Positions 22,637 to 34,200 of a stretch of 64,000 bases of DNA are shown in pieces. The translations under genes and the position numbers were made by a program. The notes below the pieces were generated by a model. The model saw only the letters and a list, made by a program, of their open reading frames with translations, did not search any database and was not told where the DNA came from. This stretch comes from Kingdonia uniflora (Eukaryota; Streptophyta; Magnoliopsida; Ranunculales; Circaeasteraceae): positions 558,001 through 622,000 of the forward strand of contig JACGCM010000146.1 of the NCBI GenBank assembly GCA_014058105.1, written 5' to 3'. Positions within the stretch are counted from its first letter, which is position 1, and each line of letters begins with the position of its first letter.

Positions 22637-23881
22637 TTGCGCTTGTTAAGTAATAGGAATAAGGATTATCAGGTACTGACGAGTATCCTTAATGGGACCT
22701 CTAACTCAGATAAGTACTGGCCATTAAAGAAGTACAGTGAGCCACGTGTGCATTCTGCGAGTGAGGCTATCTCCATGCAAAACATTCACAGCTACGAATC
22801 AATAGAAAACATTGGGATGAAGCCTCGATTTTTGTCATAGAGGGGGAGGGACGTGGCCGGCTCGTCGCAAATGATGACTCTGGTGGCCGGGCAAAGTCCC
22901 GGGCTGAAGGGTATCAGTGCTCATTCGGCAAAGGATACCCTGGCAGCTAACCTTCAGAAGACTACACCTATGGGCCTTATTTATGAGGACGTGGACGCTC
23001 TTCAGGGAAGGGAAAGGAAACCCCTCTTTCAGTCTTTCGTGGAGGAGGCGACCCGATCGGTGGGTAGTGCAAAACTGTTTTCTGGTGGCTTGCTAGAGGG
23101 GGAGGTCCAGAGTACCCCGTACAAGAATAAAGAGAAGGTTCGTTTGGTTGAGGCACTCGAGGATCCTCGGGCTCGTCGTACAGCGGTCGTTGTAGCCACG
23201 CGGGTAAGGATTTGCTTGGTGTTTGTGCTTATAATCTTTTTGTACTTTTGTCTAACTTATTGTGTTTGTGGTGCGCAGTGTACCCTTGCTCTAAAGGCCG
23301 CTCTGCTACACGGGGAGCATCTTGCTGGCTGTAATGCCGAGCTAGAGCTGTGGCTCGAGAAGATACAAGCCCATCACAGGGAACTCGTTCAGGATGTTGT
23401 GGCCGGTGAGCTGGCTGCCCATGTTAAAAACATAACTGAGGGGCTCGAAGAGCAAGTGAGAGTGCTCAGTGAGGAGAAGCTGAATCTCGAGGGGGATCTG
23501 GAGGTTACCCATGGTCGTCTTAAGACGTTGAGGTTGGAAAAGGAGGCGAGCGAGCAAGCACTCCGTAACCAGTTCGTGGGGGAAAGGAAGGTATCCTACG
23601 AGCTATAGGGTTGTGTGGTAGAGTGAGTGGAGAGCGTGGCAGGCATTGAGAAGGAATTTTGCCTTCCCACAGACTGGTAGGTTGCTACGTTGACTCTGCC
23701 GCTCCTTACTTTGCGGCAGTCCCAAGACGTGCCAGAGCTGCAGTATTTATGTTATTCTGCCCGACAAGGTCCAGTGCCCCTAGGGAATTGGATGGACATC
23801 ACCCCCGAGGAGGAGGCCAAGCTTGCTGCTGAGGATGCGGTGGCCACTGAACCATCCTCTTACCTATTGGTACAGTCGTAA
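22637..23881 (+). pseudogene. Antisense coiled-coil gene of element E
   Basis: The best part is the 251-residue frame 22853-23608, opposite to gag. Before the intron it has an acidic linker (EDVDALQG, FVEEATRS). A typical intron lies at 23214-23278 (GTAAGG to GCGCAG). After it comes a strong coiled coil (HVKNITEGLEEQVRVLSEEKL, shortened here) and a stop at 23606. A downstream frame (23690-23881) continues with a short acidic tail (EEEAKLAAEDA). The order linker, intron, coiled coil resembles the antisense genes of A, B and C, and the coiled coil begins just after the intron as in those. The N-terminal PF04195-like domain is not recognisable here. Function unknown. Confidence 0.55.
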
Positions 23882-24104
23882 TAATATGTAATAAGGCCCG
23901 TTAGGGTGGTATGTAAAGACTTTCTATTGAGCCCATGGTGGCTATGTTTAACTAATTTTTGGGAGCCCGTGGTTATGTACTTGTAAAAAAATATCCTTAC
24001 TTTTATGCGAATTTGAGTGGGATCTTTTCTTAACAAATTTTATTGAGCCCTACTTACAGTATTTTTGCTATTATACGAATATCATCGTTGATGTTGAATG
24101 TTTG

Positions 24105-24350
24105 ATGTTCACCAAAGTGTCACCGGTACTCGTCGGACTAGGCGCCGTGGTCGTAAGGGCGATCTATATCTCAAACAGGTAAAATTCGCACAAGTGTTGT
24201 ACTGGTCCTTGGTAGACTAAGCATCATGGTTGTAGGGATGACCCATCTTTGAGATGTGGCAGTGTTGTGACACTCACAAGTGTTGTGCTAGTCCCCGTTG
24301 GGCTAGGTATCATGGGCATAAAGGCGACCCATGCTTGGACGTATAGAGGG
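24105..24350. repeat. Imperfect tandem repeat in element E
   Basis: Three units of about 77-87 bases share TGTTGTACTGGTCC...GACTAGGC.CC.TGGTCGTAAGGGCGA (conserved points near 24158, 24235 and 24322). It lies just downstream of the antisense gene. The remainder to 25060 shows no coding. Confidence 0.55.
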
Positions 24351-25060
24351 CCTAGTGTTGCTGTCATCAATGCCTATTGGGAGTTCTAAAAACTTTAATA
24401 GTTTTGGGGGATGTATCATTTTTATTGCTTATTATGCTTTCTTTGTGTAATTGTTGTTTTAGAAATGAAAAAATCGTGTGATCATTGCTCTGTATTGGGG
24501 TAAGGCATTATATGTACTAGGCCTCGTTCGACTATCCAGTGTGGTCGTGATTACGACCTAACGGAGGCCTATATGAACGAAGTTCCCATCAACCATTTTA
24601 GGTAGTCCTTGTTAGACTATTTAGTCATAGTCGGCTTTAAGACCGAACTGAGACATGGGCAAAGTTCTTATCAACTTTTAGATTCCTACCGCTATTCTCC
24701 TATCAAAAGTGAACCAATATAGGTGGTTCTTGTAGGGCTGTCGAGGTTAATCATATTGACCGGCTCTATGAGAGGTGGTGTCCAGTCTCTGCTGAACATG
24801 CTTATAAATGCATCATTTTGATTAGAGGGTTATTCATCTGTTTTCATTTGCAAGTTGGGGTGATGAGGAATGGGGGACGAGTTCACCGCCATGGGCTCAT
24901 TCCTTGTTCGTCGTTATTCTCCAATCATGATACTCTTCCCCTTTCTTTTCAACTTATCACGGGCTACCAATTTTTTTAGAGAGTTGGCATAACAAATACG
25001 GGCGGTGACTTGGCAGTCTCATAATGGGTACGTGCCAAATTTTATGAGGAAGCGTATTAC

Positions 25061-25335
25061 CTAATAATAGGAAGATGGTACTGCCTTCATAGCGTGGATC
25101 CCGTCGTGTCCCTGGATGCCATTGTAATAGACTAAGGGGCAATTGATGATGATAAACGTGGTAGATGCCACGACTGGTCCAGCCTGTACATGAGTTACGA
25201 GTTCTCCCATGGCTTGTTTGGTAGACCCGTTGAAACCTGAAATCTCTATTTTAGATGGTGTCAGGCAATCTTGCATGCTCATGTTCTTGAGGGCGTCATA
25301 TTACAGAATCTTGGCTTCGCTGCCATAGTTTACCA
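25061..25335 (-). pseudogene. Protease fragment of element E
   Basis: Minus-strand frame with IEISGFNGSTKQAMGELV and VQAGPVVASTTFIII, the second half of Tat-type aspartic proteases. Upstream, the active-site segment reads LVNYGSEAKIL where LVDxGSSADIL is usual, so the catalytic Asp is lost. Sequence after it (25060-24960) quickly loses similarity and no RT follows. Confidence 0.65.
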
Positions 25336-25499
25336 ACATACGTTTAACGAGGACACCCCCAACCAAAATCTAAATAACTAAGGCGTCGTCATGTGGATAG
25401 GAGACCGAGTCCAAATTGTTGTCCATAAAGTAGATGGCCTATCCATATTGCGGCTCTGGGTCCGACTTGATTCCGTGGGCTATTCGTTGGTTCTTGTTA

Positions 25500-27460
25500 A
25501 ATCGGTAACACTGCCTTGTGGAGTTGGAAACCACCTTATGTGATTATGTTCGGCTGAGGTCTCCCAGGATTATTCTACATACTGCCATGTGCCCCTGTGT
25601 TTGCACGGTCACTGCTATTTATTCAAAGGTTCTTCGAGGGAGTCTGTCTTCGGGTGGGATTGGCCGCATGAGGTATTTAATGTAGCGCCCTTGGCAGAAC
25701 CATGTCTCTGTTATATTGATTAGATCACAACAATCCTCAGTCTCATGATCGTGGACGTCGTGGTGTGCGCAGTATGGTCATCCGGGACTGTTGAACCTTG
25801 GGCGTGGGTTCCTGTAGTCTGGGTCGTTCTTAATGATGACGAGGAGGTCTCCTCGTGTGATAGTGAGGTTACTGGGTGAGTAGCGTTTCCAGCATGGGGT
25901 TTTAGCCTTCCGTCTCGTGGGGGCTCAGTTTTACCTTGAGGGTCCCGCCCGAGTCCCCTTTTGTTTCTACTGTCGTTAGGGCCATGCTGGGGATCGCGTG
26001 CGTCCCTCGAGTGTTTAGAAGTTTTTGGATGCACGGTTTGAGAGGCAGATGCTTGGTTGTCCACTTCTACATTCTGGTATTTTTACACTTTCTCGTATAG
26101 GTTCTCGAGTGTCTCGGGTCACTTCATATGCAAGGCCTCGTAGAGTTTAAAACTGGGTAGGCAGACACCCATAAAAGTTTGATAGGCAGTCTCAGCGTCA
26201 ACCCGTTTGATGAGAATCTATTCGTTCTTAAACCTTGTTAAGAAGGAGTCAATGGTTTTTCTGACCTTTTGCTTCAGGGAAAATAGCTCTACTAATTGCT
26301 TCTTGGATTGCTGGTTCTGTTGGTACTTTTTGATAAATACAAAGGAGAGCTGCTAAAACATAGATATGGAGTTGGGTTCAGGGCTTTGGAACTATGTGAG
26401 GAACCCGTCGGACAGGGCCGTGAGGAACAGGCGACATATGTGCTTGGCAGTTTGGTATTGTAAGTTGATACTGTGCCAAAATTTTGAGATTTATTAGCCT
26501 AGGTCTTGGCTCTTGGTAAAGGCCTCTATCTTCGGTCTGGAGTAACTATGGCCTGGAACGTAATTCCGGATAGCCGCTATGAAGGGTATATTGTGAATCC
26601 GGCGTAGGGTCTCCTTGGTTAACCATTTGGTGAGGTTGTTACTCTGCATGTTTTTTTTAACGTCTCCACAGAGGTGGCTGTTAGTGGTATGGGGTCTCTC
26701 ATACTGGCATCCAGTCTTGGGCCAAGCCCACCTTGGGTGAATGACTCATCATAGTAACTCTTATGGTACTGCTCGTATGGGTGTTCGTATTTAGGCGTCC
26801 CTGGATACTGCTCATGAAATCGATCGCTATAGGTGAGGTTTTATTCATGACAGGGCTTAAAGCCATGCCCAGGTGGGTGGAAGGGATCGTCGGAGCTATG
26901 CGGTTGGTGCCACTGAGGAATTTTCACTGTGTCAATCCCGGAAGTGTGCTACCGGGGCGGGGGGATGCATACCTTGGTACTGTGAGGCGTAATGACCTTG
27001 GGGTGGTGGGTCATTGTGAATGAGCTAGTAAATAGGTTGCTACTGAGGTGGTCGTGGGCCTACTACTTGGTGTATAGGGGGCCGCGGTGTTAGGGGGCTT
27101 TGGATGGTTGGGGGTGCTATCATTTCCCGGGGTGTCAGGTATGGGTTATGAACTTGTGTGGTATTGTGTTCGTATATTGGCCATAGACTGGAGGCAACCA
27201 TGGGTGGGTATCATTATTGGGAGCCGCGTCGTGGGGCATAGACTTACCAACAGATACGGATACTACTGGGCTACCAGGCGACGGTTGATGTCCGGCGGCG
27301 AGAGTGTAGTGCAATTTATCGCTGGCCAATTAGAGCTGGCGGATCTGATCCTCCTTTGTTGATATTTGCTCTTGTAACGATAATAACGCAGCTTGCATTT
27401 CAGCCAGAGCTTGCTCTTGTGCCCCGTTTCGTGTAGAAACCACCATCTTCACGAGGCTTG
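25500..27460 (-). pseudogene. gag of element E (broken)
   Basis: The minus-strand start MVVSTRNGAQEQALAEMQ lies about 30 bases inside the primer-binding site, followed by a short coiled segment (LSLQEQISTKEDQIRQL) and a proline- and histidine-rich stretch. Pieces of the gag core region follow near 26100-26480 in changing frames. A basic, Gly/Arg-poor tail lies at 26064-25720. More than fifteen stops occur. It is a gag by position and by its coiled N-terminus like those of A and B; sequence similarity alone is weak. Confidence 0.6.
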
Positions 27461-27479
27461 GATAGAGGTTGAAGTCACG

Positions 27480-27497
27480 TGAACACAGACGATGCCA
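27480..27497 (-). promoter_or_regulatory. Primer-binding site of element E
   Basis: TGGCATCGTCTGTGTTCA on the minus strand, just inside the 5' LTR; the same TGGCxxCGTCTGTG type as in the other elements. Confidence 0.7.
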
Positions 27498-27499
27498 AT

Positions 27500-27999
27500 T
27501 GTAGTCCCTGGATTCCTCTCAAGGATGACAATAAATGTATTTTAGTTTTGGGCTTGACACGTCTCACCGGAGGAGGGCATCACTCGACTCTCTCCAGGAT
27601 TCTTCTTTTTCTTCGTCCCATTAAGCTCTTTCAGTTTTTTTGAAGGGGGAGGAGGTTCTCAAAAAAAGTTCTACTTCTAGGTTACATCTCCTCTTTATTT
27701 ATAGGGAGGGTTTAACCTATGAGTGCTCCTGTTCATGTATCGTGTGTAATTCCTAAGGTATCCCCCCCTGGAGTTGTAGGCTTTACATTTCGACGTGTGT
27801 AGGGGTTAATGCCCGTTGCCATCAGTTGTGTTCGTCGTGCCTTTGGGGTCATTAGGAGAACCCTCCCTGAGATGTGCTTGTCGTTAGCGAGGAGCTCGTC
27901 TAGCGACCTGAACGGTCGATGCTAGCTAGAGTGCTCCCACATTTGGTTGGGAGGTCGTTCAACGACTTTCCACCTCGTGGTTAATAGTTTGTACTAACA
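27500..27999 (-). repeat. 5' LTR of element E
   Basis: Starts TGTAGTCCCTGG next to the primer-binding site and follows the 3' LTR through GGTCGTTCAACGACTTTCCACC. The last 20 bases have diverged, so the outer end is approximate. Confidence 0.8.
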
Positions 28000-28138
28000 T
28001 TTCATCTCCCAACCGAAGAGTAGGATGCCTTGATTAAGGTATAATAGTCTTTCGATTATTATGTCCATATCTATAGTCATATTATAAATTTCTGAATATT
28101 TGTTTTCTTGATACACATCATATAAATGAAACGTTAGT

Positions 28139-28700
28139 ATGTTTAGGAAAAGTGGGCTACCTCATGAAGACTTGATAAAAGTTATTTTTACAAATGGAGT
28201 GGTAACTGGTCAATATGCAACTAGTCCTGTTAGGGATGGTTTCATTAATACGGCTACTTCAGATGTCGCTGTCGATTTTAATATTAAAGATGAGAATAAT
28301 GTCCCCACAGACCTCGCAGAAGATCATACTGATACATACTTCACCGATTATTATTTTGAACTATCTGGGGGCTCATTTCCTACTTGGTCTCAAGTTAAGC
28401 CCTCCATCCCTCAACTAGAGTAATCTACGCCTTATCACTTTACATAGTTTGTACCTCAACCAATGCCATCCGCTTTTTAATCGAAAAGTAGTCGCCGCGG
28501 TAGGAAGATCAAACCAAAAGCTGAAGATACTTTGGATAAGTTAGATGAGTTGATTCAAGTTATAAAGATGCAGGGAGAGCGAGAAGAATTGGCAAAACAA
28601 GATACTCGTGGAAAGTAAAGCATGTTTGAAGTTTACTAAACATCCAGAATATGCTGACATGTTTGTGGGCTTGATTATGCTGGAATCAAAGAAAAAGTAG
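28139..28700 (+). pseudogene. Probable second ORF of the split Harbinger-like element
   Basis: A 94-residue frame starts after an AG acceptor-like site (MFRKSGLPHEDLIKVIF) and ends in an acidic, aromatic stretch (DHTDTYFTDYYFE) and a stop at 28421. After a small frame change it continues with a basic patch (SSRRGRKIKPK) and a helical segment (TLDKLDELIQVIKMQ). The layout (acidic linker, basic patch, terminal helix) resembles the C-terminal part of plant MYB/SANT-like proteins encoded beside PIF/Harbinger transposases, but the DNA-binding domain itself is not seen, so the assignment is by context. It continues the left-hand pieces at 20136-20710 across element E. Confidence 0.4.
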
Positions 28701-28869
28701 CTTATGCAGTTTCTTGGATTTTAGTTTTCTATGCATTAATTTGTTATTTTGGATTATCTTATTTTCTCAAATTTTATAAACTATGTTAATGTTCGACTAT
28801 TTGCTAATTAGGACTATGTTGGTTTGTGTTATCTTAAGATTTGTGCTTCAAACTATCTTTAATTTTGTT

Positions 28870-29255
28870 GATTTGTATAAACCATTTTGTATGTCCATTT
28901 TGTATATCTATTTTGTACATTTTGTGCAATGTTGCCTTTTGTATGTCAATTTTGTATATCCAATTTATCCATTTTCTGCAATGCTGCCTTTTGTATGTCC
29001 ATTTTGTATATCCATTTTGTCCATTTTCTGCAATGTTGCCTTTCGTATGTCCATTTTCTGCAATGTTGCTTTTCATTTGTCTATTTTGTATATTCATTTT
29101 TTCCATTCATTTTGTCCATTTTGTGCAATGTTGCCTTTTATATATACAAGAAATCAAATATCCATTTTGTACTTATTATGTCCATTTTGTATATCCATTT
29201 TGTCCATTCATTTGGTCCATTTTGTATATCCATTTTGTCCATTTGTACATCAACT
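28870..29255. repeat. TTTTGTATATCCATTTTGTCC tandem array
   Basis: Degenerate repeats of about 20-60 bases mix TTTTGTATATCCA, TTTTGTCCATTT and CTGCAATGTTGCCTTT (the last recurring at least five times). Several overlapping Ile/Phe/Cys-rich open frames exist only because the period lacks stops. The same motif occurs at 20890-21040. Confidence 0.8.
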
Positions 29256-29719
29256 AAGTAAATATATAACTTTTTTGATTTACAAGAAGTCAAATACTCT
29301 ATAAATGTTTCAAGAAACCCACGAAAGTCCCACCCAGTCGTACTTGTTATGCCCCTACCACTCTTGTATTTGAGTTGTCGCCACATTTAAAAAAAGTTGG
29401 TACATTCAATCATTCATTGAGACTCAATTTTGTCCAATATCCTAGCATGTTATTTATAAGTAAATTTCTTAACATCAAAACAAGATCAATAAGTATTTTT
29501 TGTAGGTAACTTTTCAGGAGCAACAACATATTCTTGTAAATTCAAAATTCCCTTATACAATGGTAAACCATTTATGGAAATTATGAGAATAAATACTACT
29601 TTTTGCCATCTTTACAAAATCAGACTCAGGGAGTAATAAATTCCAAAATCGATATTGGCAAGAGGAAAAACTAGTTTTTGCCCCTATTAAAGTTGTAATA
29701 TTACAGCAGACAACCACCT
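29256..29719. other. Intergenic; no gene seen
   Basis: AT-rich sequence without a recognisable frame. A GGCAAGAGGAAAAACTAG segment (29656-29673) followed by TTTTTGCCCCT could be part of a Mutator-like terminal repeat, but no partner was found. Confidence 0.3.
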
Positions 29720-30115
29720 ATTTTTGGACTCCATAAGTACGAATGTCACATCCGAAGCAATAAAAAATTATAAAACTTATTTAAAACTATTATATCATGC
29801 CACGTTTCAAAATATAATTCTTCGATGTACATGTAAGGCAGACATTGTTACCATCTTATGAATTACTTGCCATTTGTTATAGTACAGTTTATCCTACCTT
29901 TTACTAGATTTTCAATTTGTAAGAAGGTAAACTCTTTCACCAATTTTGTTATTATTTCCCATCTTGTTTATGGTTAGGTATCACACGCAATTCATATGGA
30001 GTTCATCTTGTTTTTAGCGCCAAAAGAAATGCTGATTCATATAAAGTTTCTTCTTATTACTCAATTGCAAAAGCCGCAAAAACTGTCTTGATTATTTGTC
30101 ACAAACCGTCTGTGT

Positions 30116-30129
30116 GACTGCTGCCTACA
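30116..30129. repeat. Left target duplication of the 5S-U1 composite
   Basis: GACTGCTGCCTACA here, AACTGTTGCCTACC at 42070-42083. The uninterrupted paralog has a single GACTACTGCCTACC at 53862-53875. Confidence 0.7.
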
Positions 30130-30144
30130 TACCTTATACTTTTA

Positions 30145-30179
30145 GGGTACAATCATACCAGCACAAATGCACCGGATCC
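30145..30179 (+). rRNA. 5S rRNA pseudogene, first 35 nucleotides
   Basis: GGGTACAATCATACCAGCAC then AAATGCACCGGATCC is the 5' part of a plant 5S rRNA with four substitutions among the first 21 bases. It stops at position 35, exactly at the GATCC where Tat element B begins. The rest of the gene resumes at 41759. The upstream context lacks the ordered TATA, GC and -1 C elements of plant 5S genes, so it was probably already a pseudogene before the interruption. Confidence 0.9.
30175..30179. repeat. Left target duplication of element B (GATCC)
   Basis: GATCC, repeated at 41754-41758. In an uninterrupted plant 5S rRNA the sequence reads CCGGATCCCATCAG once. Confidence 0.9.
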
Positions 30180-30914
30180 TATAATAGCCTAATTCTGGGA
30201 TACAGACTTAGCCTTTACACCAAATTTATTTAGATCATTCAAGAATAACTGATAATAAACAACAAGACAGTTTAGCGTGGAAGACCTTTGAATAGGTTAA
30301 AAACCATGACCTCTCCTGATGATTTCGAGAAAGTAATGATCTAATTGAGATTGCTAGTGTATTATAATGAAAGATTTGAGAATATAGGATGATAGAGTAG
30401 GATCTTTTCTATGGTGATCATTTTGTCCCTCATCTCCAGTTCTCTAGGTCCTCTTATAGGTTCTCTAATATAACTGTTTGGCGACCATAAAGTTCCTTAA
30501 TGATGGACATTTCAAAGTAAGTGTAAGATATTCTTTGACCAGGTTGTGTAACGTTCTGACATTTGTTACTGTACAATAGCTCTATTGATGACTGTGTGCT
30601 TCGTATAGGTCGAACTGCTGGTATAGAGGTCGAAAGTGATGTCTCAAATTGGGGAAAGTTTGCTAATGTCTTTAGTAGTACTTCCTATATACTGATGAGT
30701 TCGAAGGTGAGCTTTGAATCCGAGATACAAAATAAGCTATTACAAGACAGCTCTAAACCAATAGTATGAGTATGGCTAGTGATGAGTGGTATTAGTTAAG
30801 AAACTCATTCCGTACATGTTTGTGATTTTGCCACGTGCTCTGCTGATGAGGTCGAATGTTCGTCTATAGTTCGCAGATGAAGCATGAGCTCGCAATGTGG
30901 AATAAGCTACTACA
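30180..30914 (-). repeat. 3' LTR of element B
   Basis: Begins TATAATAGCC (TG decayed to TA) and ends AAGCTACTACA, followed by the polypurine tract (plus reading CCGCCCCCTCTC, 30916-30927). It aligns end to end with 41019-41753. Confidence 0.95.
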
Positions 30915-30915
30915 A

Positions 30916-30927
30916 CCGCCCCCTCTC
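30916..30927 (-). promoter_or_regulatory. Polypurine tract of element B
   Basis: GAGAGGGGGCGG on the minus strand, directly inside the 3' LTR. Elements C (43166-43180 and 52741-52755) have nearly the same tract. Confidence 0.8.
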
Positions 30928-31277
30928 ATCCAATAGTACGAGAATGATTGTAGGTGAGTGGTGTTAGTTTAGAAGTGTCATTAAATGTTGTAGTATGTCA
31001 GAGGTTCATTTCCAATGTCAATTCATGAATCTTTGTTGGTGTCTGTTGGGTTTCCTAGAACCAATGACTGTTGTCAAATATTATTGTATGGGGAATTCAT
31101 TTGGCGTTAGGAATTTATAGAGTCTGCTTTGATTGCTAATCTGTGTATATGAGGGCGTGAAAGAGAAGTAGGACAAAAGGGAGAAAGAGAGAGTCCTTGT
31201 CATATACCCAGAGGGGGTAGATGTAGGAAAATAGTACTTAAGATATAAAAAGATATGTTCAGGAGAGTGAGGTAGGT

Positions 31278-34200
31278 ATGTGGAAGACCAAGGTCTCTGG
31301 TTCAGAGTCTATGTCTCCAAAAAAGGGAGGGAAGCAATGTATTATCAAGTTCCCTGTTTGGAAAAGAGGAATAATGATAGATGTATTAGTGAGGAGGCTA
31401 GCCTCTCATATTATAATGGGCTTGGGTTATCAGGACCAAGTGGGGGATTTTTATGTTTATTAAATCAGGTCGTCTATGAACTTAGAATTCCACTAGCCTA
31501 CTTTTAGAAATGGGTTATGAATGCATTACAGTGCTGCCCTGCCTAATTGAATGGGAATGTGTATGAGATGAGGAGGGTATGTGAGGTGCTGAACAAAAAA
31601 TGGAGGAAGGAAGGGACTGCAAAACTAGTTCGCAGCTGAAAATGTTTGAAGTTTTACAAGTTTAAGTATATGGAGGGTCGAAACATTGGTTACCTGTATA
31701 GTGACTCGGCTAGGCCGAAATTCTTTAATTTTTAGTCTCCAGGTAGACCATGGAACGACCACCTTGTGTGGCTTGAGGGTAGCTGTTTGCAGATTCCAGA
31801 TGAACCAGCGCTCAAGCTGAACCATAGAAATTTTAATCAGAGTAACTAATGTTGACCAACCTTTAAATTGCTGATAGTTATGTCCGCATGCTGTGTAATT
31901 GATATTTTGTTCCTTTTCATTGGTAGAGCCAAAACTGTTGGCTATTCTGGATAAGACTAGTTTGTTTGATTGTGTTGCTTACGACCACGATGAGCTAGCA
32001 GAGGTACTCAGTGAATTGGGTATCTGAAGACACAAAAGAGTAGATTCAATATAGCTAAAAGTTCAGTGAGCTCATGAAAAATAAGTTATGGCCGAGGGGA
32101 AGGCTGTAGAGATCGTTGCTAACTTGCTTAGTCCTTCACCTTTAGTACCTCAGATTACCTAGCGGCTTACTCGTAAAGCCCAAAAGCTAGCGCAGCAAAG
32201 TAGCTCAGCTGTTGGGGTTATGCTCGTAATATAAGTGATAACAAAGTCTGCTGCTGGTGGCGCGCAGGAAAAACCTGAAGTAGATACGCTTGGGGACGTT
32301 GAGAAGAGTCTGAAGAGGAAATGGCCTTTGGAGGAGAACAATGACTGAACTAACCCTCATGCTGCTGCCAAGATGAAAGAGTTGGAACGGAGATACTGTC
32401 ATATGGCCGAGTTGAACTCGCAGAAGCTAGAGGATGAGTACCTCGAGCACACGTTCGCGGTATGTGGTTAAAAAACTGTTACTTGATGTTGCCTTTGAAC
32501 TGAATGAAACTGTTAAACTCATTCTTCTTCTTCGTCTTCTTTTTCTTTTTTTTATTATATTGGGCAGCTGTAAATGCTGATGAAGGGGGCAAGATAATTC
32601 ATGGACATAAGGGGCCAATAATTTGATGCTCTGACGGCAAAGTTCGAGGCTCAATCAGCTCGTGTGATAGAGCTCGAGGGAGACCTTCAGTTGGAGAGGG
32701 AGAGGAGGGCTGCAGATGGTACTGCAGCTGTGGAAAAGTTCAATGAGTTATCAAAGCATGATAAGCTCATGTCTGATGCGTTTGTAGCGGTTTAAAGGAA
32801 ATAGACCACTTTATCAGCTCGTACTATTATTTTGGGCAGAGTGTTGATAATGTGGCGTTGGCCCAGAATGTAGGTATGCAGATATCGAGCTCCCTACTAA
32901 GGAGGGAGAGATGGTTGGTGATGGTAATGGTGTATCTGAGAAATCTTTAGACCTTCCTCTAGGCAGTCCAGAGGCAGTCCATACTATTGAGCAAACAGTA
33001 GATCCTCTGTTGGAACGTGCTGAAATAGTTCTCTCTCCAGAGAAAGCGCTAAAATATCCTTTCGAGGTAGACATTAGCAAGCCTCTTTAAGCATTCTGTG
33101 GTATCCTGTCTTCTATTTTTCAGCTCGCGTGACTTAGATGTGATAGTACTCTCTATAATCGTGCACTATTTTCTTTTTAAGCGATATTTTGAAATATGCT
33201 TTTCGTGAATGTTAGTATTGAAATAAGATATTTGTAATCTATGCAGGAGATAAAACATTTGAGAAAAACGAACTGCAAATTGGAGAAGTTGTTGAGTAGA
33301 GCGAGGGACTCTGTGGCCCGTACTCAACAGGTACTTAACAAAACTGAATACGAGAAAAAGCAATTTAAGTTAAATTTGGAGAAAACCTTTTAAGAGTTAT
33401 ATAATCTGTAATATAAATATGCTAAGATAAAAGTAGATAGAGATGAAGTGTAAAGAAAGGAAGAGGAAAGGGGGGTATTAGTTTAAAAACTGAAAGAGTT
33501 AGTTTGTTTTAACGACCCAAGTGATAAGGCGAGGTATCAAAGTATGCTATTAGTTCTGACTTTGTATTTTGAGGTCAAAGTAGATAGTGAACGAGGGTTA
33601 AAGGAGGCTTATATAGAGCTTTTGAGGGAAAGAGGTGCAGTTCCAGACCCAGTTCGAGTTATGTTTTTAGCTCAAGAAGCACGCAATCGACATAGTTTTG
33701 AAGCGAAAAAATGTTCAGCTCGGGCTGGTGTGTGTGTTGTATAGGGTGATGTAGAACCTTTATTTGATGTCTTGGGCTTTATGTAGGATCAAAGAGCTAT
33801 GAGGATTATATTTTTCAGGATAAGGAAAGAGCAAATAGAGGTTCAAACGCAATTAGAGGGTGAGGTGAAGGGGTTACAAGATGATCTATCACAGCACGTG
33901 GAGCATAAAATGTCTTTAGCGACGCGGCTGTCAAAAAGAGTGGCTGTTCAAATGAAGGTAGAGGCAAAAATGAGGGATTTAGGTGTGCTACTGAAAAATA
34001 CGTGTCAGTGGTTGCATAAAGCACAAATGATATTGAAGGAGAATTTATGCCTATCGCGAGTAAAAGTCGCTGCTCGAACGAAGCATGAACGTCACTTAGA
34101 CAGTGTTACTGAGTTCTATGGGAAAGAATTGTTTAGGCTAGAAAACGTATTTAGGTAGTTCACAGAGGAATGTGGGAAGGATTTTGAAGTGGATAATGCA

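Larger units (their letters stand above)
21216..27999 (-). mobile_element. Tat-like LTR element E, non-autonomous deletion derivative
   Basis: Two LTRs in the same orientation (21216-21714 and 27500-about 27999) bound a minus-strand gag and a partial protease, then an antisense coiled-coil gene on the plus strand. RT, RNase H and integrase are absent: only about 1.2 kb separates the protease from the antisense gene. Mobility would have needed proteins supplied by another element. The right outer end is degraded and I see no convincing target duplication. It splits a probable PIF/Harbinger element. Confidence 0.8.

Noticed and set aside
26763..27362. Two plus-strand frames of 86 and 91 codons
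   Set aside because: They lie opposite gag of element E, have no similarity to known proteins, and lack counterparts in the other elements.
21211..28005. Target duplication for element E
   Set aside because: The left flank is AGTAT, but no equal 5-mer is found at the degraded right LTR end, so none is claimed.
28783..29304. 173-codon Ile/Phe/Cys-rich frame with overlapping frames on both strands
   Set aside because: Product of the TTTTGTATATCC array. All frames through it are open to similar extent, so coding is not supported despite membrane-like composition.
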